A DNA stretch of 54,560 nt from Lingula anatina (Eukaryota > Brachiopoda > Lingulata > Lingulida > Lingulidae): assembly GCF_001039355.2 (NCBI RefSeq), contig NW_019773678.1:7452-62011 (forward strand). The letters run 5' to 3'. Of the stretch, positions 13,505-28,500 are shown piece by piece. Below the pieces are notes generated by a model. That model saw only the letters and a list, made by a program, of their open reading frames with translations. It was not told the DNA's origin and searched no databases. The translations under genes were made by a program, and so were the position numbers. Position 1 is the first letter of the stretch. Each line of letters begins with the position of its first letter.

Positions 13505-16294
13505 TGGTCATAAGTTAAGCAACACTTACTTATTGCTTAATTTTCTCAGCAATTGAGTTTTTGTTGTTTTTTTAATGTGTATTGTAACTAGTCATGTCTG
13601 TTTTTCTTACTTTGAACTACGCACTACTGTACCATGCGTGAATTACAGTTTGGCCATGGTATGCGGAGCGTCCAGTTTTGCTCGTTCTATGGGTGCATTT
13701 TGTAATATTGCAAAAACAAATGGTTAGAAGAAGACTCAACGAGGAAATCAGATGGCAAATTATAAGAAGCCAATGTGCTTGACTGCCTATGAGACAAATT
13801 GCAAAGCAACACAGAGTGGCCAGTCAAGTGTCCAGGCTGGTGTTAAAATAGCGCCAAACTTATCATGTTAGGGACACGCAACGTTCTGGTAGACTGGGAT
13901 CAAACGGTGAAAGAGATAGAAGACATCTGGTCAGACTATGCGACCAGAACCGGTTCATGTTGGGATCATGCCGATACTCCCCCGCACCGTTACTCCCCCG
14001 TGCCGATACTCCCCCTTAGTAAATTATTGCATTATGCACATCGATACGACCCCACACCGACAGATCCCCGCATCGATAAACCCTTTGTAAAATTGCCGTT
14101 ATATGCACACCGTTACTCCCCCGCACCGATACTCCCCCGGGTTGTTGTTTCCCCGCACCGTTACTCCCCCGCACCGATACTCCCCCCAATCATTACTCAC
14201 CCTATGCAATTTCCGCGAAACTGAGGATCGAGTAACAGAGTCAACCCTCCATTTAATTATACAGGTAAGGGTCAGTCTACGTAAGTGGATCAAAACCTAC
14301 CACCCGTTAAAGTCCAAATTTTGCGGATAATCTCATGTATAACGCTAGTCCTCCGTCGCACGTATGTAAGCACGTACGGAGGATATTGAACAATTCTAAT
14401 AGATTCTACTCTGCGAACAGCGAGGCCGTAAGTGTAACTTGCTCCCTTCCTAAGGAGTTTGCGAGGGGTTTTCAAGTGAGACTTGCCTGGTCCAATATGC
14501 ACGCCGCAAGAAGTGAAGGAGAAAGTGCCCTTTGCGTGTTGAGTACGGCGCACGCCCTCACATCTATAACGAACAAAGTCGAAAACACGACGGGACTGCG
14601 AATATAAAAGGCGTGCTCACGACGCTTGCTCGTGTCTCGACAATTTCGTTGTGCAACAATTTTCAAAAATTTTGAATTTTGCTCAATTCAGATTCTTATC
14701 TAATTCAGATTCAAAAGACAAGGGAAAGAAGCTTAAAGAGCAGAAAAGAAGGTTGGAGGAAAAAGACAGAAACGAAGCGCTTTAGCACTTCTTTTTTATT
14801 ACTTAATAATTTAACGAATTCATCGTTGCCTAAAAAAAGACATAGCTGCGTTATCTTAGATTAAAACTAACTTTGCCTTAAGTTAATAAAAAAATGAATA
14901 AACAAATAAATAAAAGGCCGTACAATATATATACGGTACCTACTGAGTACAGTAGGAGAATGAAATTAATTTTGCAAAAACATTTCTTAAAAATCACAAG
15001 GAAGAGCTGTAGGCCTACGTACTGTCAAGCTGCACACAAAGTCAGAGATCGACTTCGTGTAACGTTCTTTATTTTCCCAAATATATTTCGAATAGTGTTT
15101 TTGCGGTACGCGGGAGTATCAGTGCGGGGGAGTATCGGTGCGGGGATGTAAAGAAGCGGGGGAGTATCGGTGCGGGGACGTATAGGTACGTAACCATCAT
15201 GGTGACCAAACAACTGAGAAACATCTGGCCTGGATTAAGTAGACAAACAGTCAACAGCGACCTTTAGAAGCTGGACATCCATCGAGAAGACTCCGTTAAA
15301 AGTCACCATTGACCATTGAGATTGAGATACAAGCAGAAGATTGGCATGTCCCCCCCCNNNNNNNNNNNNNNNNNNNNNNNNNNNNNNNNNNNNNNNNNNN
15401 NNNNNNNNNNNNNNNNNNNNNNNNNNNNNNNNNNNNNNNNNNNNNNNNNNNNNNNNNNNNNNNNNNNNNNNNNNNNNNNNNNNNNNNNNNNNNNNNNNNN
15501 NNNNNNNNNNNNNNNNNNNNNNNNNNNNNNNNNNNNNNNNNNNNNNNNNNNNNNNNNNNNNNNNNNNNNNNNNNNNNNNNNNNNNNNNNNNNNNNNNNNN
15601 NNNNNNNNNNNNNNNNNNNNNNNNNNNNNNNNNNNNNNNNNNNNNNNNNNNNNNNNNNNNNNNNNNNNNNNNNNNNNNNNNNNNNNNNNNNNNNNNNNNN
15701 NNNNNNNNNNNNNNNNNNNNNNNNNNNNNNNNNNNNNNNNNNNNNNNNNNNNNNNNNNNNNNNNNNNNNNNNNNNNNNNNNNNNNNNNNNNNNNNNNNNN
15801 NNNNNNNNNNNNNNNNNNNNNNNNNNNNNNNNNNNNNNNNNNNNNNNNNNNNNNNNNNNNNNNNNNNNNNNNNNNNNNNNNNNCCCCCCCCCCCCCCCCC
15901 CCCCGATACCGAGAGAGATTTAATTTCAGGATTTGGTGTGTGTGTGTGTGTGCGTGTGTGTGTGTGTGTGTGTGACGTTGCAGTTCAAAACAACTTAAGG
16001 GGCATATAAAAAAAAAAAACATTCTTTGTAGATGTACGGTTTCCACATGGACTCTCGACGAAAACAACCAGGTAAATTGAATGGCACGTCTCCACGAGTT
16101 GATTAGTTGATTAAACTAGTTGTTGATTAACTTTCATCTCCATTTCTTTTTGAGTGCGAACGAATGCACATGAAAATTAATCATCCCCTAGCCGCTCCCA
16201 CAATAAAACTGCCCACTCAGGTTTCATGCCGTCCAAGTTGAAATAAAAGGGTGAATATTGTCATTATTTCCGCTTGGAAAAAATGTTTTGTTTA

Positions 16295-16331
<37 letters not shown>

Positions 16332-17839
16332 GAATAATGTTACAATTGAGCGAGTACTTTTACCAAGCCATTGTCACCAAATCCGGGGAAAGGCCATAGT
16401 ACTGTAGTGTTTCAAATAAAATAATAATGTTACTACACTGCACCATAAAAACGCAGATTTAAAGGGGTAATAACTCTTCGTATGAGATCTATATTTCACA
16501 ATAAAAACCTTGTGAATAACTCATAGAAATATAATATATTCTGTTTTACCACAAAAACAGCAGTTAAAGCTATTATTCTGATATCTGAGCTTGTCTTTAG
16601 ACCACGTGACCTCCATTGATGGCTATACTCTTTTAAAATCTGTTCAGAGATTTTAACAAAAAACCAAACTTTTTAGAAAAAAACCAGGGACCAACTTTGA
16701 ATGTAAAAATGGATTCATTAACCATTGGAAAGTATGGGAAAATTGTTGTTTACTCCAGGAAAATTCATCTTTGGCCAAACGAAGAGTTATTATTGCTTTA
16801 AATGTACGACTAGAAATTTGAAGAAAGACCAAGTTTTACGCTTTTTATTCTGCTGCCCGAGATATCAATTTCGAGTTGTCATTTTGAATTACTTTATTTA
16901 CAGTTGATATGCTTCTTGTAAAAATAGCTGTATAAAAAACTAATATTTCGTATGTCACAGGGAATTAATCCTCGCTTTCTTTTTTTCTTTTACATGTAGT
17001 TAAAAACTATCATGCCTTACCTGTTGCACTACTAACGTATCCGCTATATCCCAACTGTCGGCAGACAACTGCGGCGTCGTTGCTTCCCCATCCATAGTCA
17101 CAAATGCGCCTCCATTCTCCGGCAAACTTTATCTCCACACGGCCGCTGTTGTAGCCATTTCCATCCACCAGACGAAGTTGACCATCGTCGGCTAGAAAGG
17201 TATGGACACCAAAAAGCTTTTAATTAAAATTCCAATGCATTTTGGGAGTGATATTTATTTGGTACTCATCTTTTAAACTAAGACACAAGAACGGCATGAA
17301 CAACTGCCCCTCATCTCAATTGTTCCTGACCTAGATTATTAGAGTAACATGGGGGTGGGGGGGGTCTGGTTTGGAGGTGAATGTTTTTTTTTTTTTCACA
17401 GTGAATATCGTTTCAACAAGCCTTTTTAATAACCACACAAAAAAGACATTCATTTTCTTATTATGACGTTGATCAGGCAGTGGCCTAATTATCCCTGGTG
17501 TTGCATGGGCACTGCTGTATACTCACGCGCTTCACAGGCGACCCAAGCGTCCACGGCAGAGGTTGCCGAGCAGTACGATGAACTGGGGTGGCCTATCCAT
17601 CCATGAGTGCAGGCGTCCAATCTGCTTTCTGTACCGGCACAGTTTAATTGGTCTGAAAATATTTCCATTACACAATACAAAACCATTATTTAAAGCTTTT
17701 AAATATTTATAAATGAGCATACACATGTAAGTGAAGTTAACATTGAGATTGAATATTTCTTTGTCTGACTGTCAAACACACCAGTCATAAAGACAGCAGA
17801 CACATACACGCAAGCACACGCACAGACACACACACACAC

Positions 17840-17889
<50 letters not shown>

Positions 17890-20800
17890 AGAGGCAGGCA
17901 GGCAGACATCAATTTTAGCTTAACTAAGTCGGAAAGATAGACAGACAGGCAGACAAACAGTACTTAGCACTGCCCAGGCGGAGACGGACCGATATACACA
18001 AACAGAACCTAGCACCAGTAAGTCGGAAGGACAGATAAACCAACGGTACATAGCACTATTCACTCAGAAACACAGGATATTGGTGTATCTCTGTCAATTC
18101 GGGGCATATATGGGTTGGGAATTTGGCAAAGTACACTTTATGGTCAGTCAAAATTCAAACTGCAGGTCACAGTAAGGGGTGCAATATATGATTTCCCATT
18201 CAAGTTCAATAGTAATTATGGATGTATTTATGTTAGATTTGCAGATATAAATATGGTTAAATGAGCACCCGTCTTGAGTTGTCTTGTCATGTGTTGTCTT
18301 GATTAGCTTTGGCTCTCTATGACGGCCTCTTATCGGTGCTTTGTCTCTGTTCCTTTGTTCTTTTTTCCCGCGTCTGTGTCATTTGTGACACCCCAGTGTT
18401 TAAGGCGTTGGGACTGGATTTCGAAAACTACTGGGACAGCCGTTGGTCTATCTGTATGAGGTTAGCTGGGGATGGTCTCGTCTATTCTAGTTCAATCTAC
18501 GATCTGTTGTTTTATTCCATCTTTTATTTATTTTGTACGTTCTAATTTCCAGACTAAATCAGGTGTTGCCATTACTCAATATAAAATGCCCCTGAATTAC
18601 ATCAGGATAAGTCGTGTTTAGCATTCTTATCAAAAAGTAAATTATTTCTTTTTCAAATTTGTATAGATCTAATTACTGTAACCCCATAACTACATGTAGA
18701 AGCATAATACTATAACAGTAACCATATTACATTTCTTATTTGTTTAAGGCCATTTTATCTTATAATTTTTTCATCGTTTATCATACAGGGTGAAAGTTTT
18801 AATAACAATAACGATTAAAATAAATGAATAAATTTAACCACACCTAGTGTCAGTCTGTAAGAGGGATATAAGGGTTTGAAATTCAGCTGGAGAGGCAGAC
18901 AGACGTAGGAACAATACCTAGCACAACTCGGGAAGTCCCTCTAGGTGTCCAACTTGACCCGTAAGTAAGCATCCCACTGAAGCCAAGCTGTCTGCAGGTC
19001 ACCTTGGCGTCATTCAGTGACCACCAGTTCTCACACACTCTCCCCCAGCTACCTGCATAGAATATCTCCACTCGTCCATGATACTGTGAGTTGCCTACTA
19101 ATCTCACTTCTCCGTCATTGGCTGTGGGTAATGCAAAATGACAAACAACGAGTAAGAACAATATTTCACAAATCACTGCTGGTGTAACGAAACTGAGGAT
19201 CCGTGTAACAGAAAATCTGCTCTCCGTTCAGTTATAATGGAAAGGGTTAAAATGACATACGTTGGTCAAATTCTAGAGCGAGGTTTACATGTACTAAATG
19301 AATGGGAAACATACGTTCTATTATGGGGAAGCACTGTCACGATACACCAGTATTGAATGCTCTGCTCTCATAGGCATTACTACTAACGCCAAATAAATGC
19401 TACACTGTGCTTCATAAAATATCTACACTGCCACCTACCACGGATATCCCCCTTTTAATCTACATTTTTAACCAATTTTCTGAAATAAAAGTCGCATCCT
19501 TTTTAGCTTAAGGCAGTAAGAATTGTGCGATTCCTTGTGTGACGGTAAGGGGTATGTCTGGATCCACCGTTGAAATATACTCACGCCCTTTACACAGAAC
19601 GCCGGCGTCATCTGACGAAGACTCGGAACAATAAGAGCTGCTGACGCCAACGCCGCTATGGGAACAATCTGCCAAGCGCGCCTCTGTTTCCTGGCAATTC
19701 AAATTATGTATCCAGAATCGACCTGGTGTTTGAAAGGATAGTTCATGAAAATACTGACTTTGACTTCATTTATTAATGTAAGGCAACAGTCAATAACTAA
19801 TTATATAATTCTGAGCAAGATCGTCAGTGTGTCTTTCTTCTAATCTTGCAAAATCTCTGTTATCCGACATTGTTTTCGTCTGTGATTTTTTTCTGTAATA
19901 GGTAAAATAATCGAGGTTGCACTATTAGTCATTGCTGTATTTCATTCGCCACTTTTATTAAAAAGTCCCTGTTTGATTGCTTTTCGATATTTGTACCCTA
20001 AGAAGCAGCTTAACTGTTCAACATCCCTGCATGTATTGAACTCACAACAATTTCGTAAATTATCAAAACATTCAGCAAACAATTAGCAGCCCTGAACATA
20101 TGTTATGCTTGGTAATTATAATTATCTTGATACGCATATAAGTTACAAATAACTGATCAATTATTTTAGGTCATGTGATTTAATTAAGATTACGCCATTT
20201 CTATGTGTACTGATACGCATAAAATTTCTATTGGTGTGACTTTATTTTCACCACACCTTTTAAGGTGTATATTTAGAAATAATAAATTATACATATTAAA
20301 ATATAAATACTTTATTATTTCTAAATATTCTTTATTTGTTAAAAGTGTTAAGTGTTAAATATTCAAGCCAATGACTTTTGTTTTAAAACCACGTTATTAA
20401 ACAATAAAGCATTTCAAAATATTCGCGATTAAAGTTTTCAGGTATAAAATGCATATACTCACCTGTCCCCCGTGGAGACGTACCAAATGTTCGTGTGTGG
20501 GCTCCGGTAAACCCAAGCTGTTTACACGCCACGTCAGCGCTAGTCAGGTCCCAGCCGTTGTCACAAACTCTCCCCCATCTCCCGGAATAGAAGATCTCCA
20601 AGCGACCTTCGTAAGCATTTGATGTATTAATAAGACGCAAGGCACCGTCACCGTCTGAAAGCATAATCAAAATACCAGATTTATTCCTTGATCTTCCTCA
20701 TATTTGATACCCCGGTAAAAGTGATCAGACAATCATTTACCTATTGCTACAAAATATATACCTATGAAAAACGGGCTCATAAATGTTTTGGATACCTGCT

Positions 20801-23800
20801 GGAATAAAGAGATCTGCCATAAAGCGAGTGGATGGTAGGTTGAATTGCCACACGTTTGTGACTAAACGTTAAGTTCCAGGACATAATATAACAAAAACGG
20901 TTTCTGAAGTTTAGTTATGGTCTTAACGGATCAACTTGATACCTCACCTCCATGGCATATAACCCCGGCGTCGTCGTAGTAACTTTGACGACAACTGCTG
21001 GATGAAACGACGCCAACTCCACCGTGGGTGCATTGAGTTATATTGGACTCTGATCCTCCACAGTTTACATTATACACCCAGTATTTACCTGAGTCAGAAA
21101 AGAATGTAAACCATACAAGACACTTTTTAAAGAAAATGTAAATTGCCTATAAGTGCAATTTATAGATATATAAAGTTGTTATGTAACGTGTCATTTGCTT
21201 TCTTCATGACTAATTGGAATGTATGTTACCCAAACTAAAAAAAACTGAAAACTGTATATTTCCACCTTCAATTAACTATAAAAGATACAATACGACACTA
21301 ATATAGTGATGGACGAGCGCCATTGTCGACACAACAGATCATATATACAACTTACCAGTGCCTCGCGGACTCCAGCTTGTAAAAGATGTATGTGCCCCAG
21401 CCAAGCCAAGTTGCCTGCAAACCACTTTGGCATCATTTAAACCCCAGTTGTATTCACACACACGTCCCCACTCCCCGCCATAGTACACCTCAACACGGCC
21501 TTCGTAGGGGCTAGTTGTATTCACTAGGCGAACGGCACCATCGCCAGCTGCAAAATATAAGAAGATAGTTATTTTACCTCACACATTCAGAAAACAATGA
21601 AATTTCGCCGCTTTGGATTAGTTTGGTTGTTTTGGGAGACGACAGCTCTTTGTCTGTGATTAATATTTAACAATAAACATTTTGTAAACAACCCATAGAA
21701 ATATAATAAGCTATATGTTACCACCAAATCGGCAACTTAATCGCAATTATTCTGGAATTTGTTGTTGCCATAGACCACGAGACTTTCAAAGTTGACTGCC
21801 TTTTGAAAAATATTTTAAGAAAGTATAAAAAAACTTAAATTCTGAAATGAACTAACTTTGGATCTGGGAACGGATTCATAAACCATGGCAAAATTGCCGT
21901 TTTCTCAAAGAAAATCCGTTTTTGTCAAAATGTGCAGCTGTTATCACTTATAAAGAATTAGTCGATTTTTGTCCATAATATTCATATCGGCATTTACGTA
22001 CGTGCTTTACAGATGACCCCGGCATCGTCGTAGTCTCCGGTGCCGCAATTAGTGTTGATGGTGCCCCACCCTCGAGAAGAGCAGTTGTACAAACCCTCTT
22101 CAGTTCCGGCGCAATTGATGTCGGACAACCAATAGGATCCTGTACCTCTGGGGTTAAAGTTGATATTTGCTGTTGGAAAATATAGAATAGGACGTAAAGC
22201 TCAGTTTATTTTCATTTTAGACTGCATTCCAACAGATTTTAGATCGATCCATCACCGTGGGGAGTCTCACTAGATTGGTGTCAGCTTAACTGACTTTTAA
22301 TGTCTGTCCCGCCTATTAAAAGCTGTAAGGGGGTAATAAACTATAGTGCGCGCTCGGCCGACAGCAATTTAGCGTGAACCCCCGGGGAGTTAGGTCGATC
22401 CAGATGGATCGATCTAAATCTGTGGGAATGCAGTCTTAGGATCCGTTCATAATAGAATTATCGATTAAACTATTCGCAATAACTCCATGTTGACTCTTGC
22501 TAAATGCAATCAGACTAACATGCATCCTGGCGTTGGTTAGAATACAAAAAACTGGTGATTATACGAGTATGTTGCAAACAAGGTCGAGGCATGTTTTACT
22601 TAACCAGTTCATTATTAATCTCTTTAATTCCGTTTTTAACTTCCAGTCACAGTACATCGGAAGGCAAATTTCTATCTGGGTTTCCTTTGGTGAGCAACTA
22701 TCGATTTATAAGATTATCTGCAATGTATAGTGCACTAGCAAATGTCATGTTAAAAAAAAGAACGGGTCAGAAAAATTAGCAGAGTAATCCAAAATCAATG
22801 AGCCAGAAACAGCTTGATCACATACAAGCGGCAGTTCCTCGGGTTACTGTTTGAAAAGGTAAAATTTAAGGTAAATTAAAAGGTAAGGTAATTAAAATCT
22901 TACGAAAAGGAAAATGATACTTACCCGTGTGGGCATCCTCGTAGCCTAGCTGCTTGCACGCAACTTTGGCGTCGTTAAGTCCCCACCCCTCCTCACACAC
23001 CCTGCGCCACTCCCCGCTGTGGTAGATCTCTACACGTCCTTGGTACTGTGTGTCTCCATCTTGAAGGCGAATGTCTCCATCCGCTGGAAAAATGGCAATA
23101 GAACAACATGCAATAACATTATTGTTATTGCATTTGCCACCGCTATACAGAATTGATATTTAATATGGAACATTTCAGTTTCAAAGGTATGCTTATGCAA
23201 AAAAGAGTTCTTTTTTTTTAATATTCAGATCTAATAGTGTGTATGTCGCTACCAATTAACTGGCAACCATGTTTGCAGCGCTGCTGCATTGCGTAATATG
23301 CATTGGTTTAATTGGGTAGGGCTCTTTTGGGAAGGCCAAAGTTTGTCTTTGGTGGCGCATGGTTCTGTCCAAAAAGTATCCCTATGTCGGCAGTTACTGG
23401 ATAGATGGTGACATCCCGATGAGTCATACGCAGTGGCGACCGTTTCTGTGACCAAACACTGGCATGATCGATGGTCCCTTATGTAACTCCTTTATAGATG
23501 ATCATTGAATATAGATATCCAAAATGTCGTTTTTAGTGGTTGTTGTATGACTTAGAATCAGCAATGTATTTCTGTTTGCTTCACTGGCTAATTCAATGAA
23601 AGAACTGATGCCAAAAAGACATCAAAATATTATTAAAAATTATAGAAATAAAATTTAATCCATATTTCATTAACCACAATTAGAAAAAAATGACAAAAGA
23701 TTTGGAAAAAAAATTCCAAATTAATGTCAAGTCGATAGGTAGATAGACAGACAGATAGTGAGACCGCAACTAAAATAGATGCCTTAATATGCATGTGAAG

Positions 23801-24335
23801 CAGAAAAACACAAGTCTGATATCTCTTGCATAATATATTCAAGCACTTAAATAGGCATATTCTATAACGGGCGGGGGTGCCAGTTTACGTTCATCGCCGT
23901 TTTACACGTTTTATGTTAATAGGTTACAATATTATAGAAATACAGTTCCCTATAACGTTGAAGCAGTCTTTCTTTTGATTAAGTTAAAATATGTTTTACT
24001 TATTTTGACCTTGGTCGTCCCCAGGCCACATGAAATGACCAATGAGATAAAGAAAACCGTGTTCAACCGCCACATTTTACCCCTGTCAGATAATTTTGAC
24101 CTAAGACCTGACTTCGCACTGCAATGTTTATAGAGGACGCCTGTCTCGGTTGCATGGCAATTAGAATTAAGGAAGGGAACGCCTTTTGTTGCATTACGCA
24201 TGGAAAGCTCTGCGTTATCGAGTTACACCAAGGCTGTTATAGTACATATAAATTGTCAAACCATATACTATAAACATTAATTTTAAACTAATTTAGCCAA
24301 ATTCAAGGTTAAAAGAGTCGTGTGTTAACTCTCTC

Positions 24336-24373
<38 letters not shown>

Positions 24374-25535
24374 GTAGAACCATGCTTTTTAGCTTATTTG
24401 TATCTTTCCAGTTTTGGTAATTAGAGTATATATCTAATAAGTGGAATATACATTAAATCTCAATGTTAATTAAATTAAATTGAACGGTGAAGCAATATAA
24501 TTGTCACTCTTATTTTGAGGAAATAGGAAATGAACATGAATACTGCACTAAGGAAACATTATGTAGATTATTTATTGCGGTAATGATTTTTTTTCTTATT
24601 TTTCTTTTTGCGATTCACAATTTACACAGAATATATGCTGTAGTAGACGGGGAATCTGTCTTAAGAAATTAACCGTTATATAACATTGCATTCTTGAACA
24701 GTGCCATCACGGTCTAGGTTTACTTCGTAGGCTGGTTCTATAACTACTCATAGGACCACTATACTTTCCACCTTGATGAAGATTCAGTGACTGGAGGGTC
24801 TTTTGGTATGAAGTCCCCATACAGTATAAATACGACTATTTACATAAGACATCCGCACTAGTGGATACAAGTTATTGCAGAGCAAACAAAAATACATTTA
24901 TTCCAATAAAATTCAATGCGCGCAGCTAGTCCCGTGTTTGAATTTAGTATAAAGGCCTAAGAAACACACGGGTCGAATTTCTAGCAAATGAACCTCGGGT
25001 TTGGGGTCCACTTAACCCTGAAATGAATATGTTCAAGATAATAAATGGTCAAATTTTGTTATGAAAAATAGCCAAAGAACGGTAAGTTTCTGACTTGATC
25101 TAGTCTTACTTGTCCGAGTAGGATCACCTTAATGCCAAGGAACTTAGGTCAACCTCTAATGCATGCTTCACCAGTTATATTATCTATTATCGCAAGCAAA
25201 TATCGGTGTTCACTGATTGAAAATCAAAATCGCGTTGCTAACATTCTTTGTCCGTCTTCCAGGAAGGCGGCTTTTGTGTTTATACCTTCAGGAGGGCGTG
25301 CTGTTGAATTTATTTCTTCTTGAATACAAAGGCTTTGAGCCAGGGGTTTTAAAAGAGAGTAGATGTCAGAGTTACTTTGTCGGAAGAGTTACATTGTATA
25401 GCATTCACAAAGTATTGAGCGCTATTTTACCACAAAGGTACATTATTCACACTTCTATTGTGGATCCAGAGGAGCACAGTGTGAACATGCTATTTGGCTT
25501 CTAAAGTATGACCTTCTCCCTCAATCCAAACCCAC

Positions 25536-25578
<43 letters not shown>

Positions 25579-28500
25579 GCAAGGTAAGCAAATAAAAAAC
25601 CAAGCAGTGTTGTATTCCAGTGCCAAACATGTGACAGCAAAACGGACCCAGTCTGATTTCGCATTCGTCGACTGAATTAAACGAGTTATTTTTCAAAATA
25701 CAATAATAATTATTATAATAGTTATAATTATTATAACTTATCACTGGTAAATCTAAGCCATCCAACAGGGCTCTACAGGGTTGCTACTTAATATGGAATA
25801 TTTTTTATCATTGTTATTTTTGAGTGCTGATTTAATTTTTTTGGCTTGAGTCATTAAAAAAGTATGCCACTGAGTAATAAAAACATCCAGTCTTCTGTTC
25901 TGAGATAGTTTGGTCAATGATATCAAATCTGACCTAAGATGCCATTCAAAAGAAAGGAACACCCACAGAAAACCATATCAACAGTTTAATGTCAGTATTA
26001 ACTTTAAGCTAAGATATTAAAGTAAATCATAGCCTCCGGACAGTGATATGTTACACAGTCAAAAAACTCAATACAGTAAATCATGAAAAGTCAGTAATTG
26101 CGGGTATGACCTCCAGCAGCCGCTTGCAGCGCCCTCATCCTACATGGCATACCTTGTAACACGTTTTTTAGAGTTTGGATGGGGATATCATTCCACGCAG
26201 TGATATTTGCCTGTCGCAGTTCATCACTATTTACCGGTCGATGACCATAGCTATTAATTCTGTGAGTTACTTTTGCCCAAAGATTTTCAATTGGGTTCAT
26301 ATCTGGAGAGTTTGCAGGCCAGGGCAGTTGCTGAACCCATTGGTTTTGAAGAAAAACAGTGATTCTGCGGCCTCGATGTGGGGTTGCGCAGTCGTCTTGG
26401 TACACAAAGTTGTTCCTGAAGATGGCTCTTACCAATCGAAGCATCGTTTGCTGTAGAACGCCTCTGTAGGAATCCTGGCTGAGGTTGCCTCTTAGAAAAA
26501 CCAACTGGTTCTGGGCACCGACATGAAATGCTCCTCAAACAGAGACGTTACAACCCCCTGCTTGCACCCTAGGCAGTACATAATCATCGTTTTATGCCCC
26601 TCGTACACGTCGGTGGTCACAGATTCGACCATCAACCCTAAAAAATCCATTTCTGGCCTCATCACTGAAAACGACGTGATTCCAGTGTTTTGGCTGCAAA
26701 CGCACGTGGTCCCCAGCCCATTGCAGACGTCGCTGTATATGACCTGCTGTTAACAGCGGTTTCCCTACTGGCCTTCGTGCAAAATGACCGCTTGCAGTAA
26801 TCTCTTGTTCACGATTGACCTTGAAACGGGCGTTTGAATGACATTTTGCCTCTCTTTTCTGAGGGCACTGGTTGTCTTTGTACGACCAGCACGGCTTCCT
26901 CTAAGGAGAAGGCAATCCTGTCTTCTTGGTGTAATACGCGGACACCCTGGTCGAGGTACTGGAGTAGATGCCCCTGTTGCATCGTTTCTTTGGAGGACTT
27001 TATAAACGGTTCTTGATAAATGTTGAATTACCTGGCAATGGCTGTCCGTTTCTTGACATTTTCTCTGAGAGCAAGAGTCCAATAGTAAGTTGCGTTGCTT
27101 AGCTGTCGAACCATATCTCCAATAAGGTACCTGTCAAGTTTCAGACCGATCCCTTTGTTGCTTCTCTAAACACACTCCAAAGATTGACCAAACCCATGCG
27201 TTTTTATACAAGGGCAGAAATTACCGAAAAGACCACCCCTCACATTTCTGACCACAGAACATGTAACTGCATGCATCAATTGTTTCGAGAGTTGTGTGGT
27301 AATAAGGTAACACACCTGGCTACACATGGAGGGACACCTCAGCTTTGGATTTAAAGTAGTTAGAGAGAAATTAAATCTTTTGTAGAAAATTTACTCGCCA
27401 AAAAATAATATTCCATATTAAGTGGTAACCCTGTATGTAGGCATATGGTGACCTCATACATTGTAGCAATACCTCCTGCTGATTAGTCTCTCCCAAAATC
27501 GCTATGAGGCAGTGCTGAGGAAGTTTGGGATATATCACTGAGAGGATTCAGAGGATTAGGCACCGTTCACATGAAAAATCTTAAAATCTTAAAATTCTTA
27601 AAATCCAAAAATCCATTGGCGGTATCTAGTGATCACGGTCTGTGCCCCGAAGAATGGTGCCTTAAATTAAAATGGACAGTAGTCCCAGCAGGACAGGGCC
27701 AGTCTTAGGGTTCGTTCACATGAAAAATCTATTTTCTAAAAATCTAAAAATCCATTGGCGGTATCTAGTGATCACGGTCTGTGCCCCAAATACCCCGCGG
27801 CGTAATTAACTAGCAGAGCGTGCGAGTTACTTCCAAAGCTGTAATTAATCATCGGTTGCGCTCGGGGTATTCAGGGCAGAGACCGTGATCACTAGATTTT
27901 TAGAATTTAGTTTTTTCATGTGAAAGGTGCCTTAAATCAAAATGGACGGTAGTTTACGCAAGACAGGACCATTCTAACACATCAAATAACTCCCTAGCCT
28001 GACTGAGAGATATTTCAAGAGTGGCTGATAAGCAAAAAGTGTGATGTTGAGTTGGCACCGCATTCACTTGACTTGATCCTCCCCAGATTTTTGTACGTGG
28101 GTATCTCAAAGACAATTTGTGCCAGGGCAACCCTCAAGTCATTGGTGAACTGTGGGGAGCAATCATAGCAAAAATTGGGGAAATTCTGAAGGAGGAATGT
28201 TTGAAAATTTCGCAATGTATGCATGGGACCATTCCCAGAGATATTTGGATCGATCTATCTCTCTGGGGAGTCTCACTAAATTTCTATCAACTTAACCGGC
28301 TTAAATGTCTGTCACGCCTTGTAAACCTTTTAGGGGGTAATTATCTTTACCCCCTAGCTGATATAGTAGGCTTGGCAGAAATGGAAACTTGAAATTAAGG
28401 ATATTGGCACCCTTCACCCAAAAATGCCTTAGATCGCATTCACAACGATTTGAGCCATGGCTTTACAAATCCTGGAACTAAATATGGCGGACGTCATTAA

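Larger units (their letters stand above)
17655..27560. repeat. Left arm of a large inverted duplication
   Basis: Read in reverse complement, exons, introns and flanking sequence here follow 44440-54560 in the same order. Examples are the SRCR exons with equal lengths, the (GA)n/(CA)n tract at 17820-17882 against the (CT)n/(TG)n tract at 54331-54400, and the (ATA)n tract at 25537-25578 against 44740-44781. The arms differ by many substitutions and by separate insertions, so they are real paralogous segments and not one misassembled hairpin. The true outer boundary lies outside the window. Confidence 0.88.

Noticed and set aside
15303-16067. Long open frames across the N gap
   Set aside because: They exist only because N bases contain no stop codons.
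23249-23455. Minus-strand open frame [12 protein letters not shown]...
   Set aside because: The right-arm partner (45760-45960) does not keep the same frame, and the sequence behaves like duplicated intron.
25132-25504. Open frames (MPRNLGQP... and MKIKIALL...) conserved at 44813-45158 in the other arm
   Set aside because: Both overlapping frames stay open in both arms, and the whole region, coding or not, is duplicated. No splice sites, domain or codon bias supports a gene, so the conservation is explained by the inverted duplication.
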